In this document: one piece after another, positions 8,727 through 17,800 of the stretch
How the letters are laid out: each line of letters opens with the position of its first letter
Numbering within the stretch: position 1 is the first letter of the stretch
Assembly (NCBI GenBank): GCA_001556125.1
Contig: LSIG01000001.1
Location: 1 to 18,869 of the forward strand
Direction: 5' to 3'
Source of the DNA: Rhizobiales bacterium CCH10-E5
GTDB taxonomy: Bacteria; Pseudomonadota; Alphaproteobacteria; Rhizobiales; Beijerinckiaceae
Length of the DNA stretch: 18,869 bases
Notes under the pieces: generated by a model
The model's input: the letters and a program-made list of their open reading frames with translations, nothing else
Told to the model about the DNA's origin: nothing
Databases searched by the model: none
Program-made: the position numbers and the translations under genes

Positions 8727-10268
8727 TTACGGCAGGCGTGGCCAGCGCAGCCTGAAGGCGCCCTTGCCACCCGTGACGGCAATGGGCTCCGAGACGGGGA
8801 AGCCGTGCGGAGCCTTGAAGGTCAGCAGTATCTGCGACGCTGCGAGCGGCCGAAAGAAGACAAGGTACATCTGCCCGTCGACCGGTATCGACCTGAAATC
8901 ATAGATGTTCCGCAATGTGGAGCCGTTGGCCCGTATCACATTGTCTTCGAAATAGATGTTCTTGTAGTCGAGCTTTCCCTGACCCAGCACCAGCGACGCG
9001 ACCTTCGGGCTGGGAAGCGAGATGGCGATGGTGTGCTCATCCACGACCTGGGCCGCGAGGGGGCCGCGCAGGACGCGATAGTCGACAGACAACGCCGCCA
9101 AAATCGTCACGCCGGCCACCAGGGCCGTCCTGACATTCAGCAGATTCGCGAGGACATAGACGGCTAACAGCCCCACGAGAGGGTACGACGCCTTGAGGTA
9201 GTGGATATTGTTGTAGCGCCAGATGCCGTGCGGCAGAAAATCGGTGTAGGACGCATAGAAGACTACGTTGGCGGCGACGACGGCACAGAGAAGGCCCGCC
9301 GGGAAACTCCGTTTCATAATGGCAAGGGGCAGAGCGGGCAGAGCGAGGATCATCCATGGGGCCCGTTCAAGGAGCCCCTGCCCTTCGCCATAAAACGGCT
9401 TCGGATCGACCAGCACGGCGTAGAGTTTACGCGGCAGATCCGCGAGGTTGAGGCCGAGCGCCCCGGAGTGGACCATATAGGGCGAAGGCGCAAAGCCGTA
9501 GATGCGCGTATGCAGCAGCCCATAGGCGAGGCAGACCAGGGCCGCGGCAAGGGCCCCGCCTGCGAGCCGGCCAAGCGCGAGGGCGGGCGGCGAGCCACTC
9601 CAGATCCGCACCATTAGGGCCAATCCGATGGGAGCCAGCATCACCATGTCGCTGGGGCGGGTGACGCAGACGAGGGCGGCGTAGATAGCCGCCAGGACCG
9701 CGGCCCCCAGGTTGAGAGGCTCTCTACGCAACGTCACCGCCAGCGCGAGATAGATGTAAAGCATGACGGGCGTCGTGTTCCAGGGGATCACGAACTGCCA
9801 GAAGATCAGCCAATCCGCCGTGATCGCGCCAATGAAGACGAGGGCCGCGATGCTGTCGCGAATGCCCATGGCACGGCCGATGCGAACGAAGCAGAAGAAC
9901 GCGCCGAAGAGGCAGAACAGATTCACGAAGAAGAAGGGATGCGTCGGGACGATGCGCGTCCACGGAGCCCCCAGAAGACTGTAGCCGAGCGGATACCAGT
10001 GCGCTTCGGGTGACACCTGAAGCCGCCCCAGAGCCTGCGCGGAGCGCAGATAGAGGCTCTGGTCCCACCACCCCCACCATCCCTGAGGATGGTCGAGATT
10101 GTTGCCCGGGAGCGCCGGATGGGCGAGATAGACCAGCGTGAAGATGCAGGCTAGCGCCAGATAGGGGACCGCCGCCGTCAGGCGATGCGCGTCGAGAGGC
10201 CAACGGGAGCAGTTACCATCAGCCCCCTCGGCCGTAGCCGGCTCTTCGCGTCCAAGGCCATCAGTCAT
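8727..10268 (-). CDS. Polytopic membrane protein, GT-C glycosyltransferase-like
   Basis: A 513-residue protein with about 11 predicted membrane helices (roughly 32-50, 112-130, 138-158, 166-180, 188-203, 207-222, 234-254, 303-318, 324-341, 361-378, 381-396), then a soluble beta-rich tail of about 110 residues. The first large loop holds WWGWWDQSLYLRSAQ (64-78) and HWYPLGY (90-96), which resembles the acidic first-loop motif and following aromatic stretch of polyprenyl-phosphate-sugar-dependent GT-C enzymes. I recognise no specific subfamily. If GT-C, it would transfer a sugar on the periplasmic face. Its ATG lies within the last 8 bases of the tandem glycosyltransferase gene (ATGACTGA, where TGA is the upstream stop), so the two are surely co-translated. 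A flippase or polymerase (Wzy-like) is an alternative. Confidence 0.75.
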   Translation of the reverse strand: MTDGLGREEPATAEGADGNCSRWPLDAHRLTAAVPYLALACIFTLVYLAHPALPGNNLDHPQGWWGWWDQSLYLRSAQALGRLQVSPEAHWYPLGYSLLGAPWTRIVPTHPFFFVNLFCLFGAFFCFVRIGRAMGIRDSIAALVFIGAITADWLIFWQFVIPWNTTPVMLYIYLALAVTLRREPLNLGAAVLAAIYAALVCVTRPSDMVMLAPIGLALMVRIWSGSPPALALGRLAGGALAAALVCLAYGLLHTRIYGFAPSPYMVHSGALGLNLADLPRKLYAVLVDPKPFYGEGQGLLERAPWMILALPALPLAIMKRSFPAGLLCAVVAANVVFYASYTDFLPHGIWRYNNIHYLKASYPLVGLLAVYVLANLLNVRTALVAGVTILAALSVDYRVLRGPLAAQVVDEHTIAISLPSPKVASLVLGQGKLDYKNIYFEDNVIRANGSTLRNIYDFRSIPVDGQMYLVFFRPLAASQILLTFKAPHGFPVSEPIAVTGGKGAFRLRWPRLP

Positions 10269-13200
10269 CGTGCTGCTTGAGTTTCGTCAACACCACCGAG
10301 GTCAGGGCAACGGGACCCGGCTGGATGTGGTCAATCATCAACCGGACGCCAGCTGAGGCCGCCTCCACGGTTGTCTGGAGCAGACAATCCGAGGCCGATG
10401 CGACATCGACGATCCATTCCTGCGCCGGCTCGCTGGCGGGTTTCCATCGGACGCACAGGCGGGCGCCGGAGTCCGGAACGGGCTCGTGGCCGATCTGCAA
10501 ACTGTAGGCCCCATGCCCGAGCATGCCTAGATTCATGTCCAGAAGAGAACCCGACGGCGCATCGGCCTCGAAACGACCGCGCTCGATGCGCCCTGTCCCG
10601 CTCTTCATCTCCGGATGGGCCGGCGTCCAGATCCAGCGGTCGAGATCATGGTCGTCCCAGACGCGATAGGGCTTCTCGCCGGTAACCGCCGCAGCAAGCT
10701 CCATCGCGCTCTGCTGCCAGGTGATCCAGGGCATCCGGTCGGATTGCGGTCGCAGATCCGCCGCCGTCTCCAGCCAGGCGCAGATGGTCGCGCTGATATC
10801 CGACGTCGTAAGACCCTTGAAGAATGTTGCAAACCCTTCCGCCAGTTCCCGAAAGACCGGAATGTCGCGTGCGATGATGGGCTTGCCATGCCGCGCGGCC
10901 TCGATCAGAGGAAGGCCGTATCCTTCGCCATAGGAAGCTTGGATCACGGCCGTCGCACCCTCGTAGAGCCGATCGAGCGCAGCGTCGCCCGCGCCTTGAA
11001 GCCAGAACAGGCGCTTGCCAAACTCCGCATGCGTCGTGATGTGCGGCACCAGATCGCCCGTCAGCCAACCGGCCTTGCCCACGAGCACCAGCGACACGTC
11101 TCGCCCTTCGCGCCAGAGCAGATCGAAGGCGTCGACCAGTTGCCGGTGCCCCTTGCGGGGCTCGATCGTGCCGACCTTCAGGAAATAGGTTTTTTCGCCG
11201 AGCTCGGCGATGAGCCGAGCGTCATCGGCTCTCATCGCGCCTGAGGGGGCCTGCCCATCCAGATCTCCGCCGAGGTTGAAATGAGTCAGCTGCAGAGGGC
11301 TCGAGCGAGGGGGTCTGACCCCTTCGAGATAGGCTGCGATCTCGTCGGCGACAGAACGGGAAATCGCCACGAGCCCATCTGAAATGCCGGCGATCTTCCG
11401 GATCCAGCGATGGAACGGCAGGCGCAGGCCCGGATCGAAACAATCCGGCATCAGCAGGGGCAGCAGGTCGTAGACCACGAACCAGACCCTCAATCCCCGG
11501 CGGCGCTGCATCTCGAGCGTATCGAAGGCAGCCTCTGCCATCAGCACGTTGAGGTCGAGCCCGACAAAGATGTCGTCCGGCTGAAAATCGACGGGATCGT
11601 CAGCGAGCCCAAGTGGTGGCAGGTTAAGAAACCGGGTGGTGAACGCTCTGGCAAAGCGGAAGGTGTCGCCGTCGAGATAGACGGGCTCGATGCGCCTCCC
11701 CTCCGCTTCCCTCAACAGCCGCGCCGCGATGTTACGGACGACGCGCTGGACACCGGAGCGAGCATCCCGCTGGGCAAGCTCGGTAACGTCGAGGAACAGG
11801 CTTTTCCCCCGACTCGGGAGCAAGGTCCCAGCCAATCGGTTGGCCAGCGCCGCGAGCGTCTCGGGTCGCACCGGCTCCTGGGCGACCCACTCGGCGGCCT
11901 CGGACAATTTCTCCGCCGCGATGGCAGCCCGCCTCCATTCCGCGTCGTCGCGCACGGAGCCGGTCGCGGGCGAGCCGACCGAAGCCACAACACCGGGAGC
12001 GTAGCGCCAGCCCTCAAGCGCAGCGACAGGCCACGCCTCTATCAGCCCTCGGTAGCCGTGAACCCGGTAGGTCAGGTCCGCAGCAGCTTCGCCGAACGCC
12101 ACATAGGGCTCGATTTCGTCCTCCAGCCGGAGCAGCAGACCCGGGCGCTCGGCCATTGCGCGCGCAACCGACGGAGCAGGTCCGCCGCGTGCGACGGGAT
12201 AGACCGGGATCGTACCCGCGCCGCCGGCCTCATCCGGTAGCCAATCCTTATTCGACGCCAAGGCGCCTGGAAGCGCTGGCCATTCAACCGGCTTGAACAG
12301 TCCGAAACGGGGAGCCGGGCGCGACTGATCATGCGCCAGCCGCTCGACGCCGGCGTCGATCGCCTCCAGCGCCACGCGAGCCGAAGCGCGCCAGCTGAAA
12401 CGATCCTGCTGGATCTGGCTGGAAACCAGTTTGGCGGCCCGGAAGTCCCGGTCTCCGAGGACACGGCTCAGGCAGGCCGCGATACTCGCGTCGTCGCGTG
12501 GGTCGAACAGAAGATCGCTGTCGCCGATTACCTCGGCCGTGCTCGTGTCGCTCGCACCGATGGCCAGGCAGCCGCACCGCATCGCCTCGAGCGGCGGCAG
12601 GCCGAATCCTTCAGCCAGCGAAGGAAAGGCGAAGACAGAGCAGGCATTGTAAAGGACAAGTAGGTCCTCGTCGGGCACATGGCCGGCAAAAACGAGGGTT
12701 GCGGGATCTAGCCCCGCTTTCTCCGCGACCAGAGACAAGGCGTCCCGATCGCCATCCGTGGCTCGCGCGGCGAGGACGATCTGGTGCCCGTTCCGCAATT
12801 CGGGAGCGAGAGAGGCAAAGGCACGGACCAGCGCCGGCACGTTCTTTCGGGGTTCGAGGATACCGGTATGCATGACGAACGGCTTGGTGATGCCATAGCG
12901 CTGCAGGACCGTGCGGCGGCGCTCGGGCGCGAGCTCGATCCGCCTGAACATCCTGTCGGCGTCGCCCATGATGGTGACCACCCGATCCGGCGCCAGACCA
13001 AGCAATGCGATGGCGCGCTGCCGCGTGTGCTCGGAAATCGCAAGCAAAAGGCCAATGTTTTTTAGCTTTTCAAGCCTATCCCCAAACCAGCGCTCGTGTA
13101 GCGGGGTGGGAAGATGTAATTCGGGGTTCTCGAACGGTATCAGATCGAACACGGTCGCAACCGTAAGGTAGGCCGGGTCTCGCTGGCTCGCGCCGACCAC

Positions 13201-13557
13201 CGTGTCGTCGCCGAAGCCCTCAAATGGGCTCGCAACATGGACGGCTGTCGGCATGAGACGCGCGACATGCGCGTCCCGGATTGTATCCGAGGCGCGTGCC
13301 CGCTCCGCGCCGTGAGGCGAGATGGCGCTCGTGCCGGTGAGGCCGGAGAAGACCTCGACATCGCCGGAGGGCACAAGCCCACCCAGCATCGACCCGTCCC
13401 GCCCCGTCGCCAAAGGCATGGCCGCATTCTGAAGCGCAAGGATTGGGCGTCTGGCACCGTCTTCAACCATGGCTTGCGCAAGACCGCGGCTGAACCGCCC
13501 AATCCCTCGTTCACGCGAGTTCGACTGAAGTGTTTGAAGATCGAGGATCAGGCGCAT
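10261..13557 (-). CDS. Tandem GT4 glycosyltransferase (two catalytic modules)
   Basis: A 1098-residue cytoplasmic protein with two GT-B family 4 modules. Module 1 (about 1-405) opens with LDLQTLQ and GIGRF (18-22); it has EPRKN (235-239) and the catalytic E-x7-E stretch EGFGLPPLE (316-324). A linker of about 175 residues (410-583) matches nothing I know. Module 2 (about 584-965) has LDVTEL (589-594), SGVQRVVRN (601-609), EPRKG (799-803) and EGYGLPLIE (878-886). A C-terminal segment of about 130 residues looks like a beta-rich accessory domain. Such tandem proteins build O-antigen or capsule repeats, each module often making one linkage. With GDP-D-rhamnose genes nearby, I infer rhamnosyl and/or mannosyl transfer. 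There is no clear ribosome binding site before the ATG; coupling to an upstream ORF that ends 42 bases earlier is possible. Confidence 0.9.
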   Translation of the reverse strand: MRLILDLQTLQSNSRERGIGRFSRGLAQAMVEDGARRPILALQNAAMPLATGRDGSMLGGLVPSGDVEVFSGLTGTSAISPHGAERARASDTIRDAHVARLMPTAVHVASPFEGFGDDTVVGASQRDPAYLTVATVFDLIPFENPELHLPTPLHERWFGDRLEKLKNIGLLLAISEHTRQRAIALLGLAPDRVVTIMGDADRMFRRIELAPERRRTVLQRYGITKPFVMHTGILEPRKNVPALVRAFASLAPELRNGHQIVLAARATDGDRDALSLVAEKAGLDPATLVFAGHVPDEDLLVLYNACSVFAFPSLAEGFGLPPLEAMRCGCLAIGASDTSTAEVIGDSDLLFDPRDDASIAACLSRVLGDRDFRAAKLVSSQIQQDRFSWRASARVALEAIDAGVERLAHDQSRPAPRFGLFKPVEWPALPGALASNKDWLPDEAGGAGTIPVYPVARGGPAPSVARAMAERPGLLLRLEDEIEPYVAFGEAAADLTYRVHGYRGLIEAWPVAALEGWRYAPGVVASVGSPATGSVRDDAEWRRAAIAAEKLSEAAEWVAQEPVRPETLAALANRLAGTLLPSRGKSLFLDVTELAQRDARSGVQRVVRNIAARLLREAEGRRIEPVYLDGDTFRFARAFTTRFLNLPPLGLADDPVDFQPDDIFVGLDLNVLMAEAAFDTLEMQRRRGLRVWFVVYDLLPLLMPDCFDPGLRLPFHRWIRKIAGISDGLVAISRSVADEIAAYLEGVRPPRSSPLQLTHFNLGGDLDGQAPSGAMRADDARLIAELGEKTYFLKVGTIEPRKGHRQLVDAFDLLWREGRDVSLVLVGKAGWLTGDLVPHITTHAEFGKRLFWLQGAGDAALDRLYEGATAVIQASYGEGYGLPLIEAARHGKPIIARDIPVFRELAEGFATFFKGLTTSDISATICAWLETAADLRPQSDRMPWITWQQSAMELAAAVTGEKPYRVWDDHDLDRWIWTPAHPEMKSGTGRIERGRFEADAPSGSLLDMNLGMLGHGAYSLQIGHEPVPDSGARLCVRWKPASEPAQEWIVDVASASDCLLQTTVEAASAGVRLMIDHIQPGPVALTSVVLTKLKQHDD

Positions 13558-13599
13558 AGCAGAGGTCGAATCAAATCGGGGGCTGATATCCAGCGCAGG

Positions 13600-13881
13600 T
13601 CACGGTCGCGCGACCTGCCGAGCCTCGAGATAGTCATGGAGCCACCGAGCCTGGCCGCAGATCGGCTCAGCGGGAACGCCCTGCGCGGCGCTAATCATCT
13701 GCGGTGCGGCGGGAAGCGAGAAGATGCGGGCTTTCAGGCGGCGCTCAAGGGTCGGAAACCGGGCCGCCAGAGCCTTGGCCTGCTGCCTCAACCTCGGCCG
13801 GGTGATGACGATGGCGATCAGGCGCAACGCGATGGCACGCGGATTCAGCAGCTGTCGCGCATTGTGTAATGTCTGCTGCAT
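13600..13881 (-). CDS. Small hypothetical protein or gene remnant upstream of the tandem glycosyltransferase
   Basis: A 93-residue open frame whose first half (about residues 5-57) is Arg/Leu/Ala-rich and helical, with RPRLRQQAKALAARFPTLERRLKAR-like spacing (29-53; only the pattern is given). This resembles the helical linkers or tails I know from multi-domain glycosyltransferases and methyltransferases of polysaccharide loci. No catalytic motif is seen. The ATG at 13881 has GAAGG 13 bases upstream; a GTG at 13959 would give 119 residues. It ends 42 bases before the tandem glycosyltransferase and is in the same direction. It may be a short real gene or what is left of a longer one. I do not assign a function. 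Confidence 0.4.
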   Translation of the reverse strand: MQQTLHNARQLLNPRAIALRLIAIVITRPRLRQQAKALAARFPTLERRLKARIFSLPAAPQMISAAQGVPAEPICGQARWLHDYLEARQVARP

Positions 13882-14103
13882 TTGGATCGTAAGGCCTTCA
13901 GGAATTTTACATACAGGGAGGCTGCGGATGCGCTGGCCTGGGTTCGTCAGCGCCCGCACTTCGAAAACAGCTGCCCAAGCGTTTTGCCTTGCCAGATTTA
14001 CCCGGCTTACTCAATGGGATTCAGACCTGACCGCGAGATGGCCCACATTGGCGCACAGGGCATTAGGGGGCCACCTTTATCAATTCCGAGCTAGAAGTGC
14101 GGC

Positions 14104-14133
14104 TTGCTCGATTAATCCCAAAATGTAGAGCAA
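14104..14133. promoter_or_regulatory. Inverted repeat, possible operator upstream of gmd
   Basis: TTGCTC (14104-14109) and GAGCAA (14128-14133) are perfect 6-base inverted halves with an 18-base AT-rich spacer. They sit just upstream of the candidate gmd promoter in an AT-richer stretch, a typical place for a dimeric regulator to bind. No regulator gene is in the window. Confidence 0.25.
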
Positions 14134-14139
14134 TACCAG

Positions 14140-14166
14140 TTGCGCTGGCTGCGCCTCTTCTATAAC
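14140..14166 (+). promoter_or_regulatory. Candidate promoter for gmd
   Basis: TATAAC (14161-14166) is a near-consensus -10 box and TTGCGC (14140-14145) lies upstream with a short 15-base spacer. The -10 box ends 63 bases before the gmd ATG. Confidence 0.35.
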
Positions 14167-14221
14167 GCCTCGGCGGCAGCACACCGGCAGGGCAGCACGG
14201 TCGTTCGTGCGGTCGCGTTCT

Positions 14222-15213
<992 letters not shown>

Positions 15214-15439
15214 GTCCGAGTGGACGACAAATCTCCCATGCGGGATCGGTGGCGCGGAGCATAACGGCAACACCGATGAGCAATCCAGGGTTAAAGCAGT
15301 GCCCTGGCGGGAGATTATGCCGCCTGATCGATGTCGGAAAACTAGCCTCATCCACAGCCGCAAAGAGCGCGGCCATGCCGACAATGACGCCACCGAACAA
15401 ACAGGCTTGCGCGGGGCATTGCCCTCAGGCCCGGAGAAT

Positions 15440-15514
15440 TCAAACGCCCCGCAAGACCAGAATTGTGGCGATGACGACCACGAACAGGGCACGGCGCTTA
15501 CGGCCTATCGTCAT
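15440..15514 (-). CDS. Possible 24-residue single-helix membrane micropeptide
   Basis: A short frame begins at ATG with a basic stretch (GRKRR, residues 4-8), then 15 hydrophobic residues (ALFVVVIATILVLRG), then a stop. This is the layout of a one-helix membrane peptide with positive-inside topology. There is no clear ribosome binding site, and such frames arise by chance in GC-rich DNA. It may instead be the first helix of a frame-broken longer gene, because a second hydrophobic stretch follows downstream in another frame. Confidence 0.2.
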   Translation of the reverse strand: MTIGRKRRALFVVVIATILVLRGV

Positions 15515-15564
15515 TCATCGGCCCAAGACGCTGCTGTTCAAGAGGCAAATGTGTCCTGAGAAGT

Positions 15565-15581
15565 TGATCGTCCGTCGATCA
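15565..15581. promoter_or_regulatory. Small inverted repeat upstream of wzm
   Basis: TGATCG and CGATCA are perfect 6-base halves with a 5-base spacer, about 410 bases before wzm. It could be an operator or a short hairpin; no regulator is linked. Confidence 0.2.
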
Positions 15582-15993
15582 TATCGCGTCGTGAACGGCG
15601 AAATCCGCTGAGAGGATTGGAGCTATACTGCGTCCGTGAAGCACGTGCTGATTGGGATGCTGCTGCAGGCAGCACGCCCCATCGGATTATGATCGCGCGC
15701 TTACCTGCGGCCTAATTGCCGTTGCACGCCCCTAGCCGCGGCTCACGAGCGCATCGCCACCACCAGCCCGGGTCCAGGGCGGCCAGCGGCCAACGCGAGA
15801 AGTTTGCCATGCAGCCGAGGTTACCGGCGCTTCAGCGTCCGTTGACGCCCTCACGCCGTCTGCCGCCAAGCCGGGCCGGCCACGCGACCGGCCGACCGGC
15901 GTTGATTTTTCGTTCCCTTGCGCGCTATGGATGCCGCGCCGTTGGCTCTGGCTTTTTTCGCGCGTCATGGCCGGCCGGCAAGAGGAATTCGGA

Positions 15994-16782
15994 ATGAGCT
16001 TGATCGCGATCGGCGCCTCGGACGTCGCAGGGGGCTTCAGCTCCTGGCGCATGTGGTGGATGCTGGCGAAAAACGACGTCGCCCGGCGGTATCGGCGCTC
16101 CCGGCTCGGGCAGTTCTGGCTGACCCTCAGCATGGCCGTGATGGTCTGGGGGATGGGCCTCATCTATTCGGCCGTGTTCTCAATGCCGATGGCCAGCTAT
16201 ATGCCCCATGTCGGGGCCGGCTTAGTCCTGTGGGGCCTGATCTCGACCACCATCATCGACAGCTGCAACAGCTTTACCGAGAACGACAACATCATCCGCC
16301 AGGTGGCGCTGCCGCAGTTCACCTTCATCCTGCGAACGCTGGCGCGCAACATCTTCGTGCTCGGCCACAACATCCTGATCATCCCTCCCCTGCTGATCGT
16401 TTGCGGGACGCCGATCAATGGCAACCTGCTCCTGTTTTTCCCCGGGCTGGCGCTGGTTCTGCTGAACATCACCTGGATCGGCTACATCCTGGGAATCCTG
16501 TCGACGCGCTTCCGCGACATCCCGCAGATCATCCAGAGCATCATGCAGCTAGCTTTCTTCATCTCGCCGGTCATCTACAAGCCGGAGCAGCTGTCATCCA
16601 ATCATCTCCTGCTGTTGCTCAACCCCTTCGCGAGCATGCTTGACGTGACCCGACAGCCCCTGCTCGGTGCGGTGCCGAGCCTCGCCTCCTACGCGACCCT
16701 GCTGGCGATGCTGATCGTCGGCTGGACGGTGGCGCTGGCGTTCGCAGGCAAGTATGCGCGCCGCGTCGTGTACTGGATCTAG
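15994..16782 (+). CDS. wzm: Polysaccharide ABC transporter permease
   Basis: A 262-residue ABC-2 type inner-membrane protein that forms the channel exporting lipid-linked polysaccharide. The N-terminal cytoplasmic part has the family's RRYRRSRLGQFW (31-42), leading into about six membrane helices (roughly 44-63, 72-88, 119-137, 145-170, 180-195, 232-251). The re-entrant FFISPVIYKPEQL segment (188-200) and LNPF (209-212) are typical of Wzm/KpsM permeases. The ATG at 15994 follows AGAGGA (15981-15986) with a 7-base spacer, the best ribosome binding site in the locus; an upstream ATG at 15931 is in frame but not preferred. The ATPase gene starts 4 bases after the stop, so the two are one unit. 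The choice of Wzm over KpsM rests on the GDP-D-rhamnose neighbours. Confidence 0.9.
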   Translation: MSLIAIGASDVAGGFSSWRMWWMLAKNDVARRYRRSRLGQFWLTLSMAVMVWGMGLIYSAVFSMPMASYMPHVGAGLVLWGLISTTIIDSCNSFTENDNIIRQVALPQFTFILRTLARNIFVLGHNILIIPPLLIVCGTPINGNLLLFFPGLALVLLNITWIGYILGILSTRFRDIPQIIQSIMQLAFFISPVIYKPEQLSSNHLLLLLNPFASMLDVTRQPLLGAVPSLASYATLLAMLIVGWTVALAFAGKYARRVVYWI

Positions 16783-16786
16783 CGAA

Positions 16787-17551
16787 ATGGCATCGATCGT
16801 TCTCGACAAGGCCAGCGTCGAGCTGGCCATCTACAATGCGCGCGGACGCGGCCTCAAGAACGAGCTTTTCCGGCGCACAGTGGGCGGCGGACTCGAGGAT
16901 CGCCGCGACCGCAGCGTTCAGATCGTCAAGGCGTTGAACGAGATCAGCTTCCAAGCGAAAAATGGAGACCGTATCGGCCTGATCGGCGGCAACGGCGCCG
17001 GCAAGACCACGCTGCTGCGGGTCCTGTGCCGCGTATACCCCCCCACCAACGGCAGCGCGACCATCACCGGGCGAGTCTCGTCGCTGATCGATCTCGCCAT
17101 GGGAATGGATTCCGACGCCACAGGCTACGAAAACATCATCATGCGCGGCATCATGCTGGGGCTCGACAACAAGCAGGCGCAAGCCATCGTCGCCGATGTG
17201 GAAGAGTTCAGCCAGCTCGGCGAGTTTCTCTCGCTGCCGATCAGGACCTATTCAAGCGGCATGCTGCTGCGCCTCGCCTTCGGCGTGAGCACGGCCGTCG
17301 ATCCCGACATCGTCATTCTCGACGAGGTTATCGGGGTGGGCGACGCCGCCTTTGCCGAACGCGCCGAGAGGCGGCTTCAGAAGCTCATAAGCAGCGCCAA
17401 CATCCTCTTCCTCGCCTCCCACGATAACGAAGCGATCAAGCGCTTCTGCAACCGGGCCCTTTGGCTCAAGGGTGGAAAACTGATGTTGGATGGTGATCCC
17501 CAGAGCGTTCTGGCTGCCTATGCATCGGACGAGCACGCCAGTACAGACTGA
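16787..17551 (+). CDS. wzt: Polysaccharide ABC transporter ATP-binding protein, short form
   Basis: A 254-residue ATPase that powers the adjacent permease. The Walker A loop is GGNGAGKT (67-74), the ABC signature is YSSGMLLRLAF (155-165), Walker B is IVILDE (175-180), and the switch histidine is H212 in LASHD. The N-terminal 50 residues before the core, with an LFRR stretch (27-30), are usual for polysaccharide exporters. It ends about 15 residues after the ATPase core and so lacks the C-terminal carbohydrate-binding domain of Wzt proteins that recognise capped O-antigens (such as E. coli O9a). That fits an exporter not dependent on a chain-end cap. The ATG at 16787 lies 4 bases after the wzm stop, with no strong ribosome binding site, suggesting translational coupling. 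Confidence 0.9.
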   Translation: MASIVLDKASVELAIYNARGRGLKNELFRRTVGGGLEDRRDRSVQIVKALNEISFQAKNGDRIGLIGGNGAGKTTLLRVLCRVYPPTNGSATITGRVSSLIDLAMGMDSDATGYENIIMRGIMLGLDNKQAQAIVADVEEFSQLGEFLSLPIRTYSSGMLLRLAFGVSTAVDPDIVILDEVIGVGDAAFAERAERRLQKLISSANILFLASHDNEAIKRFCNRALWLKGGKLMLDGDPQSVLAAYASDEHASTD

Positions 17552-17593
17552 GCGCCAAAAAGAGGCCTCGCTCGCGTTTGGGCGACATCCGTT

Positions 17594-17612
17594 GGGGCGC
17601 TTGCGACGCCCC
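17594..17612 (+). terminator. Possible hairpin after wzt
   Basis: GGGGCG (17594-17599) pairs with CGCCCC (17607-17612) around a 7-base loop, 42 bases after the wzt stop in the 249-base gap before rmd. No T-run follows, so if it terminates it is weak or Rho-assisted. Confidence 0.3.
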
Positions 17613-17800
17613 GCGGCGCTCGCGGGCCAGTCAGGCAGCCTGCTGACGGCTCGATTCCACAGGTTGAACTTTTGCTTGTAACCGAGGTGAAGCTGGTCTT
17701 TAAGCGGGGCGATTGGCACCTACCAGCGCCACTCGTCGCGATGGACGGGCGAACCATCGCCCTTTGCAATTGTGGACGTTGTGGCTTGGAGCCGTGAGGA

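Larger units (their letters stand above)
15214..15993. other. 780-base gap without a convincing gene
   Basis: Between gmd and the transporter permease gene no frame shows a recognisable family on either strand. The minus strand carries two hydrophobic, membrane-helix-like stretches in different frames (15440-15514 and about 15335-15400), which may be a decayed small membrane-protein gene or chance. An inverted repeat TGATCG (15565-15570) / CGATCA (15576-15581) and another, CGTGCTG (15644-15650) / CAGCACG (15670-15676), lie closer to wzm. TATACT at 15624-15629 is a possible -10 box without a good -35. The region is far longer than other gaps in the window and may have lost a gene. Confidence 0.55.

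Noticed and set aside
13882..14094. 70-codon plus-strand frame beginning at TTG, upstream of gmd
   Set aside because: It reads without stops but has no ribosome binding site, no family match and a weak start; likely chance.
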